Shown: positions 17,616 to 29,571 of the stretch, piece after piece
How the letters are laid out: each line of letters starts with the position of its first letter
How positions within the stretch are numbered: the first letter of the stretch is position 1
Source: Acinetobacter nosocomialis
GTDB lineage: Bacteria; Pseudomonadota; Gammaproteobacteria; Pseudomonadales; Moraxellaceae
Length of the DNA stretch: 64,000 bases
Assembly: GCA_025736915.1 (NCBI GenBank)
Contig: CP107049.1
Span: forward strand, 1,984,001 to 2,048,000
Direction: 5' to 3'
The notes under the pieces: model-generated
What the model was told of the DNA's origin: nothing
What the model saw: only the letters and a program-made list of their open reading frames with translations
Databases searched by the model: none
Translations under genes and position numbers: made by a program

Positions 17616-17639
17616 TGCATTTATCTTACATAAATTGCA
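17616..17639. promoter_or_regulatory. Inverted repeat in the lysR/MBL divergent promoter region
   Basis: TGCATTTAT and ATAAATTGCA flank a five-base centre, an imperfect palindrome with the AT-rich T-N11-A character of LysR operators. It lies about 37 bp before the MBL gene start. Confidence 0.4.
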
Positions 17640-17675
17640 ATTTAAAGTATTTCTCATGAAACAGGAGAATACCTA

Positions 17676-18542
17676 ATGAAATTATTTAAATTAACCGCTT
17701 CTGCACTTGCTACTGCAACAGCATTAACTATGGCTCAGTCAGCTTTTGCTCAAGACCTAAAAATCCAGAGTTTTCTGGCTAAACCAGAACACTTTGGTGT
17801 GACTTCAACCTTAATAGAAGGGGATAAAGAGGTTTTACTAGTTAATGCACAATTTTCAAAATCTGAAGCATTGCGCATTGCCGCAAATATTCTCGATAGC
17901 GGTAAAACATTAAAAACAATTTTTGTAAGCTATGGTGACCCAGACTATTACTTCGGTTTAGATGTCTTTAAAGAGTATTTCCCGAATGTACAGATTATTG
18001 CCACTCCGGAAACAGTAAAACATATCCAAGATACTCAAGCGCTTAAAGTTAAGTATTGGGGACCAAAAATGGGTGCAAATGCACCTAGCCAAATTATTGT
18101 GCCTCAAGCTTATACAGCTAAGACTTTAAAACTTGAAAATGAATCAATCGAGATTAAAGGTAAAAAAGAGCTTACTTATTTATGGGTACCGTCTGCAAAA
18201 GCAGTAGTAGGGGGGATTCCTGTGTCTTCAGGCATTCATTTATGGATGGCCGATACCCCTAAAACTAAAGATCGTGCCGAAGTTATTCAATCTTTAGAAA
18301 GCATCAAAGCTCTTCAGCCTCAAATTGTTGTACCTGCTCATATGGTTGAAGGAGCTCCACAAGGTCTCGATGCGGTTAATTTCTCAATTAACTATTTAAA
18401 TAGTTATGAAAAGGCAGCTAAGGCAACTAAAAACTCTGCTGAGTTGAGCAAACTTATGCAAAAGCAATATCCAACTCTTCAAAGTGTGGATAGCTTGGAG
18501 TTAGGGGCTAAAGTTGTAAAAGGTGAAATGCAGTGGCCATAA
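17676..18542 (+). CDS. Exported MBL-fold protein lacking the canonical zinc-ligand motif
   Basis: A 288-residue protein with a signal peptide (residues 1-25, ending AFAQ) and a metallo-beta-lactamase fold layout. At the place of the HxHxDH motif it reads SYGDPDYYFG (85-94): the first, second and fourth ligand positions are Tyr, Asp and Tyr, and only the Asp of the DH pair remains. A later His survives in VPAHMVEG. The rest of the block resembles the usual active-site environment, so this is a real family member with an altered metal site. It may bind no zinc or use another chemistry, and it should not be read as a beta-lactamase. An AGGAG site precedes its start; a LysR gene is divergent. Confidence 0.8.
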   Translation: MKLFKLTASALATATALTMAQSAFAQDLKIQSFLAKPEHFGVTSTLIEGDKEVLLVNAQFSKSEALRIAANILDSGKTLKTIFVSYGDPDYYFGLDVFKEYFPNVQIIATPETVKHIQDTQALKVKYWGPKMGANAPSQIIVPQAYTAKTLKLENESIEIKGKKELTYLWVPSAKAVVGGIPVSSGIHLWMADTPKTKDRAEVIQSLESIKALQPQIVVPAHMVEGAPQGLDAVNFSINYLNSYEKAAKATKNSAELSKLMQKQYPTLQSVDSLELGAKVVKGEMQWP

Positions 18543-18570
18543 TGTAACGTTTAAGCCATATTCACTTTCA

Positions 18571-18599
18571 AAAAAGCCGCGATCATTCGCGGCTTTTTT
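18571..18599 (+). terminator. Terminator after the MBL-fold gene
   Basis: A GCCGCG/CGCGGC stem follows A5 and precedes T6. Confidence 0.9.
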
Positions 18600-18933
18600 G
18601 TGAAGAAACCACTTTTAAGGGTAAAAAAGCTCTGTAACAGTCTACGTACCTTATATAGAGTTTCTATAAATGGAAAAATTTTAAATATAAAGGCTCAGCA
18701 GAATAAAAAGAAAAAATTGATAAAATTAAACAAACGTTTATCTACGGTTTAATTTATAAATTAGGTTGGTCAGATTAAAAAATTGAATTTAATAAAAAAT
18801 TGCAGAATTTGTACTTCTACTACTACAAAAGACAACCAATGATACGCACGTCAGAAAAAAAAATTGTGAATTATAGGCAGCGCGAAGATGAACTTTGCAT
18901 TTAAACGTTTGTCGTAATGAAAGGAAAGCAATC
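18600..18933 (+). other. AT-rich leader region with an inverted 11-bp motif
   Basis: No ORF is supported here. ACAAACGTTTA at 18730-18740 recurs as its reverse complement at 18902-18912, the second copy lying just upstream of the ribosome site of the next lipoprotein gene. Nothing else is recognised. Confidence 0.4.
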
Positions 18934-19164
18934 ATGAAAAAATTAGGTCTTATCTCTGTAGTACTTGCTGGTGTTGCTCTTACAGCTGTTGGTTGTGCAT
19001 CTGAAGCTGGTTTAAACGCATCAGGTTCTGCTCAAACAAGTGCTAGCCCATCTGGTGTACACGCTGGTGCTGGTATCGACGCAGGTGTTTCTGGTCAAGC
19101 TCAACCAGGTCAAGTAGATGCTGGTGCTTCTGGTTCAGTTTCAGGTTCTGCAACTGCTCAGTAA
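18934..19164 (+). CDS. Small Gly/Ala/Ser-rich lipoprotein
   Basis: A 76-residue protein if started at MKKLGLISVV, which has AAAGGAAAG upstream; 13 more residues in frame are unlikely to be translated. The signal sequence ends LTAVGC, a clear lipobox with the Cys at about residue 21. The mature part is low-complexity Gly, Ala, Ser and Gln with repeated AGA/GASG/SGSA units (AGAGIDAGVSG, VDAGASGSVSGS), so it probably has no compact fold. Function unknown; it resembles abundant small Acinetobacter surface or outer-membrane lipoproteins. It is followed by a terminator shared with the convergent lipoprotein gene. Confidence 0.8.
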   Translation: MKKLGLISVVLAGVALTAVGCASEAGLNASGSAQTSASPSGVHAGAGIDAGVSGQAQPGQVDAGASGSVSGSATAQ

Positions 19165-19282
19165 TTCACTGCTAAAATAAGAGATATGAGTTTATAGAAC
19201 ATATATGTTCAAGATGCCGATACATATATGAAATGAGCTGCTACTCATTTTCTATAAATGAAAGAGAATTTATATTTCTCAA

Positions 19283-19319
19283 AAAAGCCCCAGAAGACTT
19301 ATCTCTTTGGGGCTTTTTA
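19283..19319. terminator. Bidirectional terminator between two lipoprotein genes
   Basis: An AAAAGCCCC stem pairs with GGGGCTTTTT; A-rich and T-rich flanks fit both convergent genes. Confidence 0.8.
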
Positions 19320-19332
19320 TATAATAGTGAAT

Positions 19333-19659
19333 TTAATCATCATGACGATAATCTCGGCGATCATGATCTCGATCTTCTACCCGTTTTTTATCCCAATCAT
19401 GGTGCCTTTTTTCCCATTCACGACGATCTTTTTCTTGTTCACGAATATCTTTACGTTGTTGTTCATATACTCGTTGACGCTCTTCCCAACGTTTCCGTTC
19501 CCAATCATTATATCGACGTTGATCGTCACGATCATAGCGACGATCATGATCATGGTAACCATATCCGCCACCACGATAATAAGGGTCATCTGGATAAGCA
19601 ACACAGCCTACAGTTAAAAGACTGGTTGCTAACATAGTAACAACTAGTTTTGCTGACAT
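19333..19659 (-). CDS. Small highly charged lipoprotein
   Basis: A 108-residue protein with a short signal sequence and the lipobox LTVGC (Cys about residue 19). After a Tyr/Gly-rich patch (DDPYYRGGGYGYHDHD) nearly the whole mature region is Arg, Asp, Glu, Lys and His arranged as a long charged helix (ERKRWEERQRVYEQQRKD), possibly a single alpha-helix or coiled coil. A role in envelope spanning or metal/peptidoglycan contact could be imagined but nothing in the sequence shows it. I know no named family for it. It is convergent with the preceding low-complexity lipoprotein. Confidence 0.75.
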   Translation of the reverse strand: MSAKLVVTMLATSLLTVGCVAYPDDPYYRGGGYGYHDHDRRYDRDDQRRYNDWERKRWEERQRVYEQQRKDIREQEKDRREWEKRHHDWDKKRVEDRDHDRRDYRHDD

Positions 19660-19869
19660 AGCAGTACCTCTTTTTGTCTGTTAACAATAATTGGCAAAAA
19701 AGTCCTGTTTTAATCGACAGATTTGTTAATGACATTTGCTATAAATCAGATTAGCGTAGATTGGTTTTTACCTTTGTATCTTGATTGCATGAGTTGTATG
19801 CGAATATAGTCAAACAACAAAGAATTCTGTAGAAAATATGAAGGATAAGAGGGATTCAAGGAGACAGGC

Positions 19870-20940
19870 ATGACAGCATTTAATCAAAAAATTCAAACAT
19901 TGCTAGATAAAGGACAAGGCCCTGCCGCTCGAGCACTCGATAGGTTGCCTCGACTAGCCCAAGAATCTCTCGCTAAAATTTTAGGATATTCTTATCAGTA
20001 TCCAGATCTCGATTCATTTACTAAATGCATGATGGCTGTGCAAATTAAACAGGGGAAAGAGGGCTTTATTGGCTCTGACCCCATTCAATCAAGAAGAATG
20101 TTTGATGCACAAATGCAGGCTATACGCCAAAAACCAACTTATATTGATTCAGTAGAGGATATTCGCCTACCACTACAAAGCGGTACAATCTTTGCCAGAC
20201 ATTATCATCCTGCTTCTAACAAGAAACTGCCATTAATTGTGTTTTATCACGGAGGTGGTTTTGTCGTGGGTGGTTTAGATACTCATGATGAGGTTTGTCG
20301 TTTATTAGCTAAATATGCAAAAGTACAGGTACTCAGTATCGACTATCCTCTTGCTCCGGAAGTTTCACCACAACATTTAATTCAGTCATGTGAAGATGCA
20401 TTAGCATGGGTTTATCAAAACCGCAGACAATTAAAAATTTTAAAAAATAGAATAGCGGTCGCAGGGGACAGTGCTGGTGGAAATATTAGTACTGTTGTTG
20501 CGCAAAGATCAGTAAATAAAGCTTATGCTCCGCAAGCACAATTACTTATCTATCCAACAGTGGATTTCAAAAGCAGACATCCTTCTTTTTATGCTTATAA
20601 CGAAGGGTTGGTTTTAACAAATACCGATATTGATTACGTCACACAATATTATGCAACTCAGCATAATGTAGAACTTGACGATCCAATTATTTCACCTACC
20701 TATGGCAACCTAAAGAAAAATCCACCAGCTTTTGTGATTACAGCTGGACATGATGTCTTACATGACGAAGCAAAAATATATAGTCATAAGTTAAGACAAA
20801 ATGGCGTAAAAATGTATTACGAAGAATTTCCGGAACAGACCCATGGTTTTATTAACCTGACACCAATTTCTAGAAAAGCAAAACGCCATACTATCGAAAT
20901 TAGTAAAAATTTCAGAAAATTCTGGGATAAAAATAGTTAA
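19870..20940 (+). CDS. Alpha/beta hydrolase, hormone-sensitive-lipase-like esterase
   Basis: A cytoplasmic esterase-type hydrolase of 356 residues. It has the oxyanion-hole motif YHGGGFVVGG (about 134), the nucleophile elbow GDSAGGN (about 199), the catalytic Asp region TAGHDVLHDE and the catalytic His in QTHGF near residue 320. These define the HSL (family IV) esterases. The roughly 90-residue N-terminal cap is typical of this group. No signal peptide is visible. Substrates are probably short- or medium-chain esters. It is monocistronic; a parS site lies 17 bp after its stop. Confidence 0.9.
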   Translation: MTAFNQKIQTLLDKGQGPAARALDRLPRLAQESLAKILGYSYQYPDLDSFTKCMMAVQIKQGKEGFIGSDPIQSRRMFDAQMQAIRQKPTYIDSVEDIRLPLQSGTIFARHYHPASNKKLPLIVFYHGGGFVVGGLDTHDEVCRLLAKYAKVQVLSIDYPLAPEVSPQHLIQSCEDALAWVYQNRRQLKILKNRIAVAGDSAGGNISTVVAQRSVNKAYAPQAQLLIYPTVDFKSRHPSFYAYNEGLVLTNTDIDYVTQYYATQHNVELDDPIISPTYGNLKKNPPAFVITAGHDVLHDEAKIYSHKLRQNGVKMYYEEFPEQTHGFINLTPISRKAKRHTIEISKNFRKFWDKNS

Positions 20941-20951
20941 GCAAACTCAAC

Positions 20952-20979
20952 AATCCATGTTTCACGTGGAACATGGATT
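20952..20979. promoter_or_regulatory. parS centromere-like site (16-bp core 20958-20973)
   Basis: The core TGTTTCACGTGGAACA matches the ParB-binding parS sequence and is the exact reverse complement of a second copy at 37946. The palindrome extends six bases further on each side (AATCCA / TGGATT). ParB sites cluster near the chromosomal origin, so this marks the window as origin-proximal. parA/parB are not in the window. Confidence 0.88.
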
Positions 20980-21085
20980 AAATAAAAAGTAGCATTAAAA
21001 TTCTTAATAAATACTCACTAGAATTCTTTGCTGTAGACGATTAGATTTAATGATTATCTTTTTATAAAGTTTATTGTAGGAAAAT

Positions 21086-21643
21086 ATGAAAAAGCTATTG
21101 ATGTTGTTTTGTCTAGGTCTAAGCAGTCACTCAGTATGGGCTAATAGCTTAGTTGAGATGCAAACAAATTTGGGCAACATCGAAATAGAGTTGTATGACG
21201 ATAAAGCACCGATTAGTGTGAATAACTTTAAAAGCTATATAAAGTCTGGTTTTTATAAAGAGACCATCTTCCATCGTGTGATTCCAGGTTTCATGGCACA
21301 AGGTGGTGGCATGACTGTAAATATGCAGGAAAAGACAACACGAGCGCCTATTAAGAACGAAGCAGGAAATGGTATTGCAAATACACGCGGTACTTTAGCT
21401 ATGGCTCGTACATCAGATCCAGATTCAGCTACTAGTCAGTTTTTTATAAATGTTGCAGATAATAAATTTCTTAACCGTTCACCAGGAAATCCAGGATACG
21501 CCGTTTTTGGTAAAGTGGTAAAAGGAATGGATGTAGTTGACCGTATTGTTCAGGTTCCTACATCAAACTATGGCATGCATCAAAACGTGCCAAAACAGCC
21601 TATAAAGATTGTAGATATAAAGATTAAAACAGCGATAAAATAA
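21086..21643 (+). CDS. Periplasmic cyclophilin-type peptidyl-prolyl isomerase
   Basis: PpiA/RotA-type prolyl isomerase of 185 residues with a signal peptide (1-19, ending VWAN). Cyclophilin core motifs are visible: [30 protein letters not shown] containing the catalytic Arg, and [13 protein letters not shown] with the Gln-Phe-Phe of the active site. [14 protein letters not shown] lies near the C-terminus. It would assist folding of exported proteins. An AGGAAA site precedes the ATG. It is the last gene before the rRNA operon; a loose ACCGG/CCGGT inverted repeat ahead of the rRNA promoter may end its transcript. Confidence 0.92.
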   Translation: MKKLLMLFCLGLSSHSVWANSLVEMQTNLGNIEIELYDDKAPISVNNFKSYIKSGFYKETIFHRVIPGFMAQGGGMTVNMQEKTTRAPIKNEAGNGIANTRGTLAMARTSDPDSATSQFFINVADNKFLNRSPGNPGYAVFGKVVKGMDVVDRIVQVPTSNYGMHQNVPKQPIKIVDIKIKTAIK

Positions 21644-21732
21644 ATTAATGATATAAATCAATTTCTTAATAGTTTTAAAAGTTTTATTTGAGTGAAAAAG
21701 AACCGGTCGAACACGGATATTTATAAAAGTGC

Positions 21733-21766
21733 TTGCGTACCGGTTTTTTTTCCCTATAATGCACTC
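21733..21766 (+). promoter_or_regulatory. rRNA operon promoter
   Basis: TTGCGT at 21733-21738 and TATAAT at 21755-21760 are separated by 16 bp, with the start expected near 21767, about 270 bp before the 16S gene. The remainder of 21644-22033 is leader sequence without an ORF. Confidence 0.7.
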
Positions 21767-22033
21767 ATCCCGACGCGATACACGAGAATATCTTAGCTTA
21801 CAGGGTTAAGATAAAAGCTTAGTATTGTGTCGAATCTGTCTCTGACGAAGAGCAGAAAAATCATTAAGAGAATTGAAGAACAACTTGTGTGGATTTTTAC
21901 TGATTGATTAATCGAAATAATTTTCATTGATTGATTGGTTTAAATTACTCGAAGTTTATTTGAGCGAAATTTAAGTCAGTAATTGATGAGCCAGAATTGG
22001 TACCTTGTCTTTAAATAAGGTGCAAAATGATTT

Positions 22034-23571
<1,538 letters not shown>

Positions 23572-23630
23572 ACGAAAGATTGACGATTGGTAAGAATCCA
23601 CAACAAGTTGTTCTTCATAGATGTATCTGA

Positions 23631-23707
<77 letters not shown>

Positions 23708-23762
23708 TGACTTTGACTGGTTGAAGTTATAGATAAAAGATACATAACTGATGATGTAAGCT

Positions 23763-23838
23763 GGGGACTTAGCTTAGTTGGTAGAGCGCCTGCTTTGCAC
23801 GCAGGAGGTCAGGAGTTCGACTCTCCTAGTCTCCACCA
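23763..23838 (+). tRNA. tRNA-Ala (TGC)
   Basis: A 76-base cloverleaf starting GGGGACT and ending in encoded CCA, with anticodon TGC at 23796-23798. It is the second spacer tRNA of the operon. Confidence 0.97.
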
Positions 23839-24190
23839 GAACTTAAGATAAGTTCGGATTACAGAAATTAGTAAATAGAGATTTCGGTCTTGGTTTATTA
23901 ACTTCTGTGATTTAAGTATCACGGTATTAAGCATGACCTGACGAAGGCGTGTTTACTCATTAACAGATTGGCAAAATTGAGTCTGAAATAAATTGTTCAC
24001 TCAAGAGTTTAGGTTAAGCAATTAATCTAGATGAATTGAGAACTAGCAAATTAACTGAATCAAGCGTTTTGGTATATGAATTTAGATTGAAGCTGTACAG
24101 TGTTTAAGTACACAGACAACAGATAGTAGCGATGAAGAATCGCACGGACAACACTCACTTGTAGGTGTTGACGACTGTTTGGGGTTGTAT
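23839..24190 (+). other. 16S-23S spacer, distal part
   Basis: Non-coding spacer between tRNA-Ala and 23S. The last bases (GGTTGTATAGTCAAG) pair with the sequence after the 23S end (CTTGACTATACAAC) to form the expected RNase III processing stem. No gene is seen. Confidence 0.7.
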
Positions 24191-27082
<2,892 letters not shown>

Positions 27083-27261
27083 ACAACACCCAAGCAGTTG
27101 TATATAAAGCATCAATCGATTCATAAATCTACAAAGAAACTTGATTTAGTTATTCCACTAGATAAAATGAACAAGTTCAGATTCAATCAGCCCAATCTGT
27201 AAAGATTTGGAAAACGCTTCGGCAAACAATAAGACCAAAGCAAGTATCCATAAACAGTTGT

Positions 27262-27376
27262 GCTGGCGACCATAGCAAGAGTGAACCACCTGATCCCTTC
27301 CCGAACTCAGAAGTGAAACCTCTTAGCGCTGATGGTAGTGTGGGGTTACCCATGTGAGAGTAAGTCATCGCCAGCT
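27262..27376 (+). rRNA. 5S ribosomal RNA
   Basis: A 115-base sequence with terminal complement GCTGGCGA / TCGCCAGC and the conserved CCGAACTCAGAAGTGAAA loop. The 23S-5S spacer (27083-27261) holds no other gene. Confidence 0.96.
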
Positions 27377-27386
27377 CATTATTCAA

Positions 27387-27417
27387 ACACCCCAATCTCA
27401 AAAGAGATTGGGGTGTT
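27387..27417 (+). terminator. rRNA operon terminator
   Basis: A strong 12-bp stem (ACACCCCAATCT with its complement) with a short A-rich loop begins about ten bases after 5S. Confidence 0.85.
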
Positions 27418-27524
27418 GCTTTATCCGCGGAATAAATATAAAACTCAGTTCAAAAAAATCAGATTTGCACAGTTGCTCTGTTTCAGAGATATAATAAAGA
27501 AGCTTTTTATTTTGGCGTGATCTC

Positions 27525-27836
27525 GTGAAATTTAATTCTTTCTCTCAATTACCTGAAGATAATGAAGAACTTTCTCTTCCAGAGTTGATCTATTGGGCAT
27601 CTTTAGGTGATCTAGAGCAAGTAAAACAATTATTAATAGAGGGAGAGGACCCTAATCAGATAGATGAGGAAGGTTATAGTGCTCTACAAGCAGCGGCTGA
27701 AAATGACCATTTAGAGATAGTGAAGCTCTTGGTAGGAAAAGGTGCGCAAGTTGCTTATAAAAGCGAATACACAGCACTACAGTTAGCAGAAATGGCTGGT
27801 AATACAGACGTAGTGAATTATTTAAAAAATTTATAA
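27525..27836 (+). CDS. Small ankyrin-repeat protein
   Basis: A 103-residue cytoplasmic protein composed of about two and a half ankyrin repeats: LIYWASLGDLEQVKQLLIEG, then EGYSALQAAAENDHLEIVKL with LLVGKGAQV, and a partial third ending EMAGNTDVVNYLKNL. There is no signal peptide or transmembrane segment. Ankyrin repeats bind proteins, so it is probably an adaptor or inhibitor; the partner is unknown. The only usable start in frame is a GTG with a weak ribosome site, suggesting low expression. It follows the rRNA terminator by about 100 bp and is convergent with an FMN reductase gene. Confidence 0.82.
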   Translation: MKFNSFSQLPEDNEELSLPELIYWASLGDLEQVKQLLIEGEDPNQIDEEGYSALQAAAENDHLEIVKLLVGKGAQVAYKSEYTALQLAEMAGNTDVVNYLKNL

Positions 27837-27840
27837 AATT

Positions 27841-27875
27841 AAAAAGCCCCTTTTATTGGGAAAAGAGGCTTTTTG
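27841..27875. terminator. Bidirectional terminator
   Basis: An AAAAAGCC/GGCTTTTT stem with an imperfect centre lies between the convergent ankyrin and FMN-reductase genes. Confidence 0.75.
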
Positions 27876-27881
27876 TTCAAT

Positions 27882-28424
27882 TTAAGACAAATGATATTTT
27901 TGTAGCTTTTCAACAATTGATTGAAGACCTTTTACTTCAAATTCATTGGCTTCAAACTTTTCATCTTTATTGCGTTTAAAGATATCTCGTATTTCTATTA
28001 CAGCATTTGGGTCAACAATACTTAAACTTGAGGTGACTTGGCGTATTTGGCTAATAGAGCGAGAGCCATTTGTGGAGCCATAGCCAATAAATGCGGCTGG
28101 TTTACCGCTCCATTCTTTACCTACATAGTCGAGTGCATTTTTTAAAGCTGGGCTGTAACCGTGGTTGTATTCTGGGCTAATAAAGATAAAAGCATCTGCT
28201 TGAGCAATTTTATCTGCCCATTCTTGTTGTTTTGGTTGATCATAAATACCTGTTGCAGGTGGGTGAGAGCCTGAAAACAGAGGTAAATCCCATTCTTTTA
28301 AATCGACTACTTCGGTTTGGAAATCTTTTAGACCCAATGTTGGAATTGTTGATTCTATCCAATTGGCAATTTTAATTGCTGTACGTCCTTCACGAACACT
28401 TCCCACGACAATATAGACCAGCAT
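27882..28424 (-). CDS. NAD(P)H-dependent FMN reductase
   Basis: A flavodoxin-fold reductase of 180 residues (PF03358 type). The FMN phosphate loop VGSVREGRTAIKIA is at the N-terminus and the FMN-ring loop SPEYNHGYSPALKNALDYVG is in the middle; both are hallmarks of the chromate/azo/FMN reductase group. It would transfer electrons from NAD(P)H to FMN or quinones in the cytoplasm. It is monocistronic. It is a possible supplier of FMNH2 for SsuD, whose operon has no ssuE, but that link is inference only. Confidence 0.88.
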   Translation of the reverse strand: MLVYIVVGSVREGRTAIKIANWIESTIPTLGLKDFQTEVVDLKEWDLPLFSGSHPPATGIYDQPKQQEWADKIAQADAFIFISPEYNHGYSPALKNALDYVGKEWSGKPAAFIGYGSTNGSRSISQIRQVTSSLSIVDPNAVIEIRDIFKRNKDEKFEANEFEVKGLQSIVEKLQKYHLS

Positions 28425-28530
28425 ATATTTTTCCTAAGGATTTTTATCTTTATAACTTAATTCATTACATAGGACGTGAGAATATAGAATTTGTAAGGAT
28501 TATTATGTCATGCATAAAGATTAAATAATA

Positions 28531-28558
28531 AAAAAGCCCTCAATCGAGGGCTTTTTTT
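28531..28558 (-). terminator. Terminator of the ribF-ileS-lspA-fkpB operon
   Basis: An AGCCCTC/GAGGGCT stem with A and T runs on both sides. It just overlaps the fkpB stop codon. Confidence 0.85.
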
Positions 28559-29039
28559 ACATCAACTTAATGCCTTGCTGGCCAGCTGGAGTTACTTTGA
28601 ATATCTCTACTTCAAAAGTAATATTTTTGCCAGCTAAAGGATGGTTGAAATCAATTTCAGTAATATCATCATTCACTGACTTCACGACACCAAATAAAGT
28701 TGCTTTTGCTTTATCTTCAAATTCGATCATGTGACCAGGAATAGGTCGTTGTTCGAATTTAACCGTATCAAAAGTTTGTATATTTTCCGAATTCCAAGGA
28801 CCAAAAGCATCTTCTGGTGGAAGATGTACTGTACGTCGGTCACCTGCACGTAAGCCGAATAAGGCTTTCTCAAAACCTGGTAACAAGTTACCGTCACCAA
28901 TAGTCAAGCTAACAGGTTCTTCACGGCTACGTGTATTGTCAATTTCTACGCCATTTTCAAGAGCAACAGAAAAGTGTAGGTCAACTTTAGAACCGTCAGT
29001 AATACGAATTTCTTCATTAGGTTGAATAATTTCGGTCAT
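28557..29039 (-). CDS. fkpB: FKBP-type peptidyl-prolyl isomerase FkpB/SlpA
   Basis: A 160-residue cytoplasmic FKBP of the SlyD/SlpA group. FSVALENGVEIDNTRSR starts the FKBP fold and the catalytic-pocket region LLPGFEKALFGLRAGDRRTV is present. The insert-in-flap part has PIPGHMIEFEDKAKATLFGVV, and the family ending DFNHPLAGKNITFEVEI follows. It acts as a folding helper. The start MTEIIQPNEE lies one base after the lspA stop, so translation is coupled. The order ileS-lspA-fkpB is common in gammaproteobacteria. Confidence 0.92.
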   Translation of the reverse strand: MTEIIQPNEEIRITDGSKVDLHFSVALENGVEIDNTRSREEPVSLTIGDGNLLPGFEKALFGLRAGDRRTVHLPPEDAFGPWNSENIQTFDTVKFEQRPIPGHMIEFEDKAKATLFGVVKSVNDDITEIDFNHPLAGKNITFEVEIFKVTPAGQQGIKLM

Positions 29040-29040
29040 A

Positions 29041-29571
29041 TTATGCATCCGAATTTTTAGGTCTTTGCTTCTCAAGGAAGAATGTATCGATGAGTAGCAA
29101 AATGGTACCTAGAGTAATGGCACTGTCCGCAATATTAAAAGCTGGAAAGTGATGATTTTGGTAATAAACATGTATGAAATCGACCACATAACCTAAAGTA
29201 ATACGGTCAATTAAATTACCAAGTGCTCCACCTAAAATTAAAGCGATAGCTACAGGTAGCACCACCATTTTTTTAGGCATACGCAGCAACCAAAATACAA
29301 AAAGTATTGAAACTAAGCCTGCCAAAGATGTGAAGAAATAGCGTTGCCATCCTCCAGCATCAGATAAAAAGCTAAAAGCTGCACCATAGTTATGTAATAG
29401 TGTCCAGTTTAAAAATGGAAGCACAGGTACAGGATCTGCATAGTTCAGATGTGTACTTGCGATCCACTTTGTCCATTGATCCAACACAATGGCAAGGACA
29501 GAAAGTCCAAGCCAAATGAGGTTGTGCGGATAAAACTGGAATAAGCCTTTTTTAGCTTGTGAATTAGGCAT
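29041..29571 (-). CDS. lspA: Lipoprotein signal peptidase
   Basis: The aspartyl signal peptidase II of the inner membrane that cleaves prolipoproteins before the lipidated Cys; several lipoproteins in this window (wza, ssuA paralogue, small lipoproteins) would be substrates. The 176-residue protein has four membrane helices. The two catalytic Asp regions are visible: [10 protein letters not shown] and [15 protein letters not shown]. Its start overlaps the ileS stop by eight bases. Confidence 0.95.
   Translation of the reverse strand: MPNSQAKKGLFQFYPHNLIWLGLSVLAIVLDQWTKWIASTHLNYADPVPVLPFLNWTLLHNYGAAFSFLSDAGGWQRYFFTSLAGLVSILFVFWLLRMPKKMVVLPVAIALILGGALGNLIDRITLGYVVDFIHVYYQNHHFPAFNIADSAITLGTILLLIDTFFLEKQRPKNSDA

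Noticed and set aside
17676..18542. Metallo-beta-lactamase resistance gene
   Set aside because: The zinc ligands are missing and the protein lacks beta-lactamase features; only the general fold is shared.
19233..19637. Plus-strand frames of 119-134 codons opposite the charged lipoprotein
   Set aside because: Their His/Asp and Ile/Phe-rich composition is a mirror of the Arg/Asp/His repeats of the real minus-strand lipoprotein.
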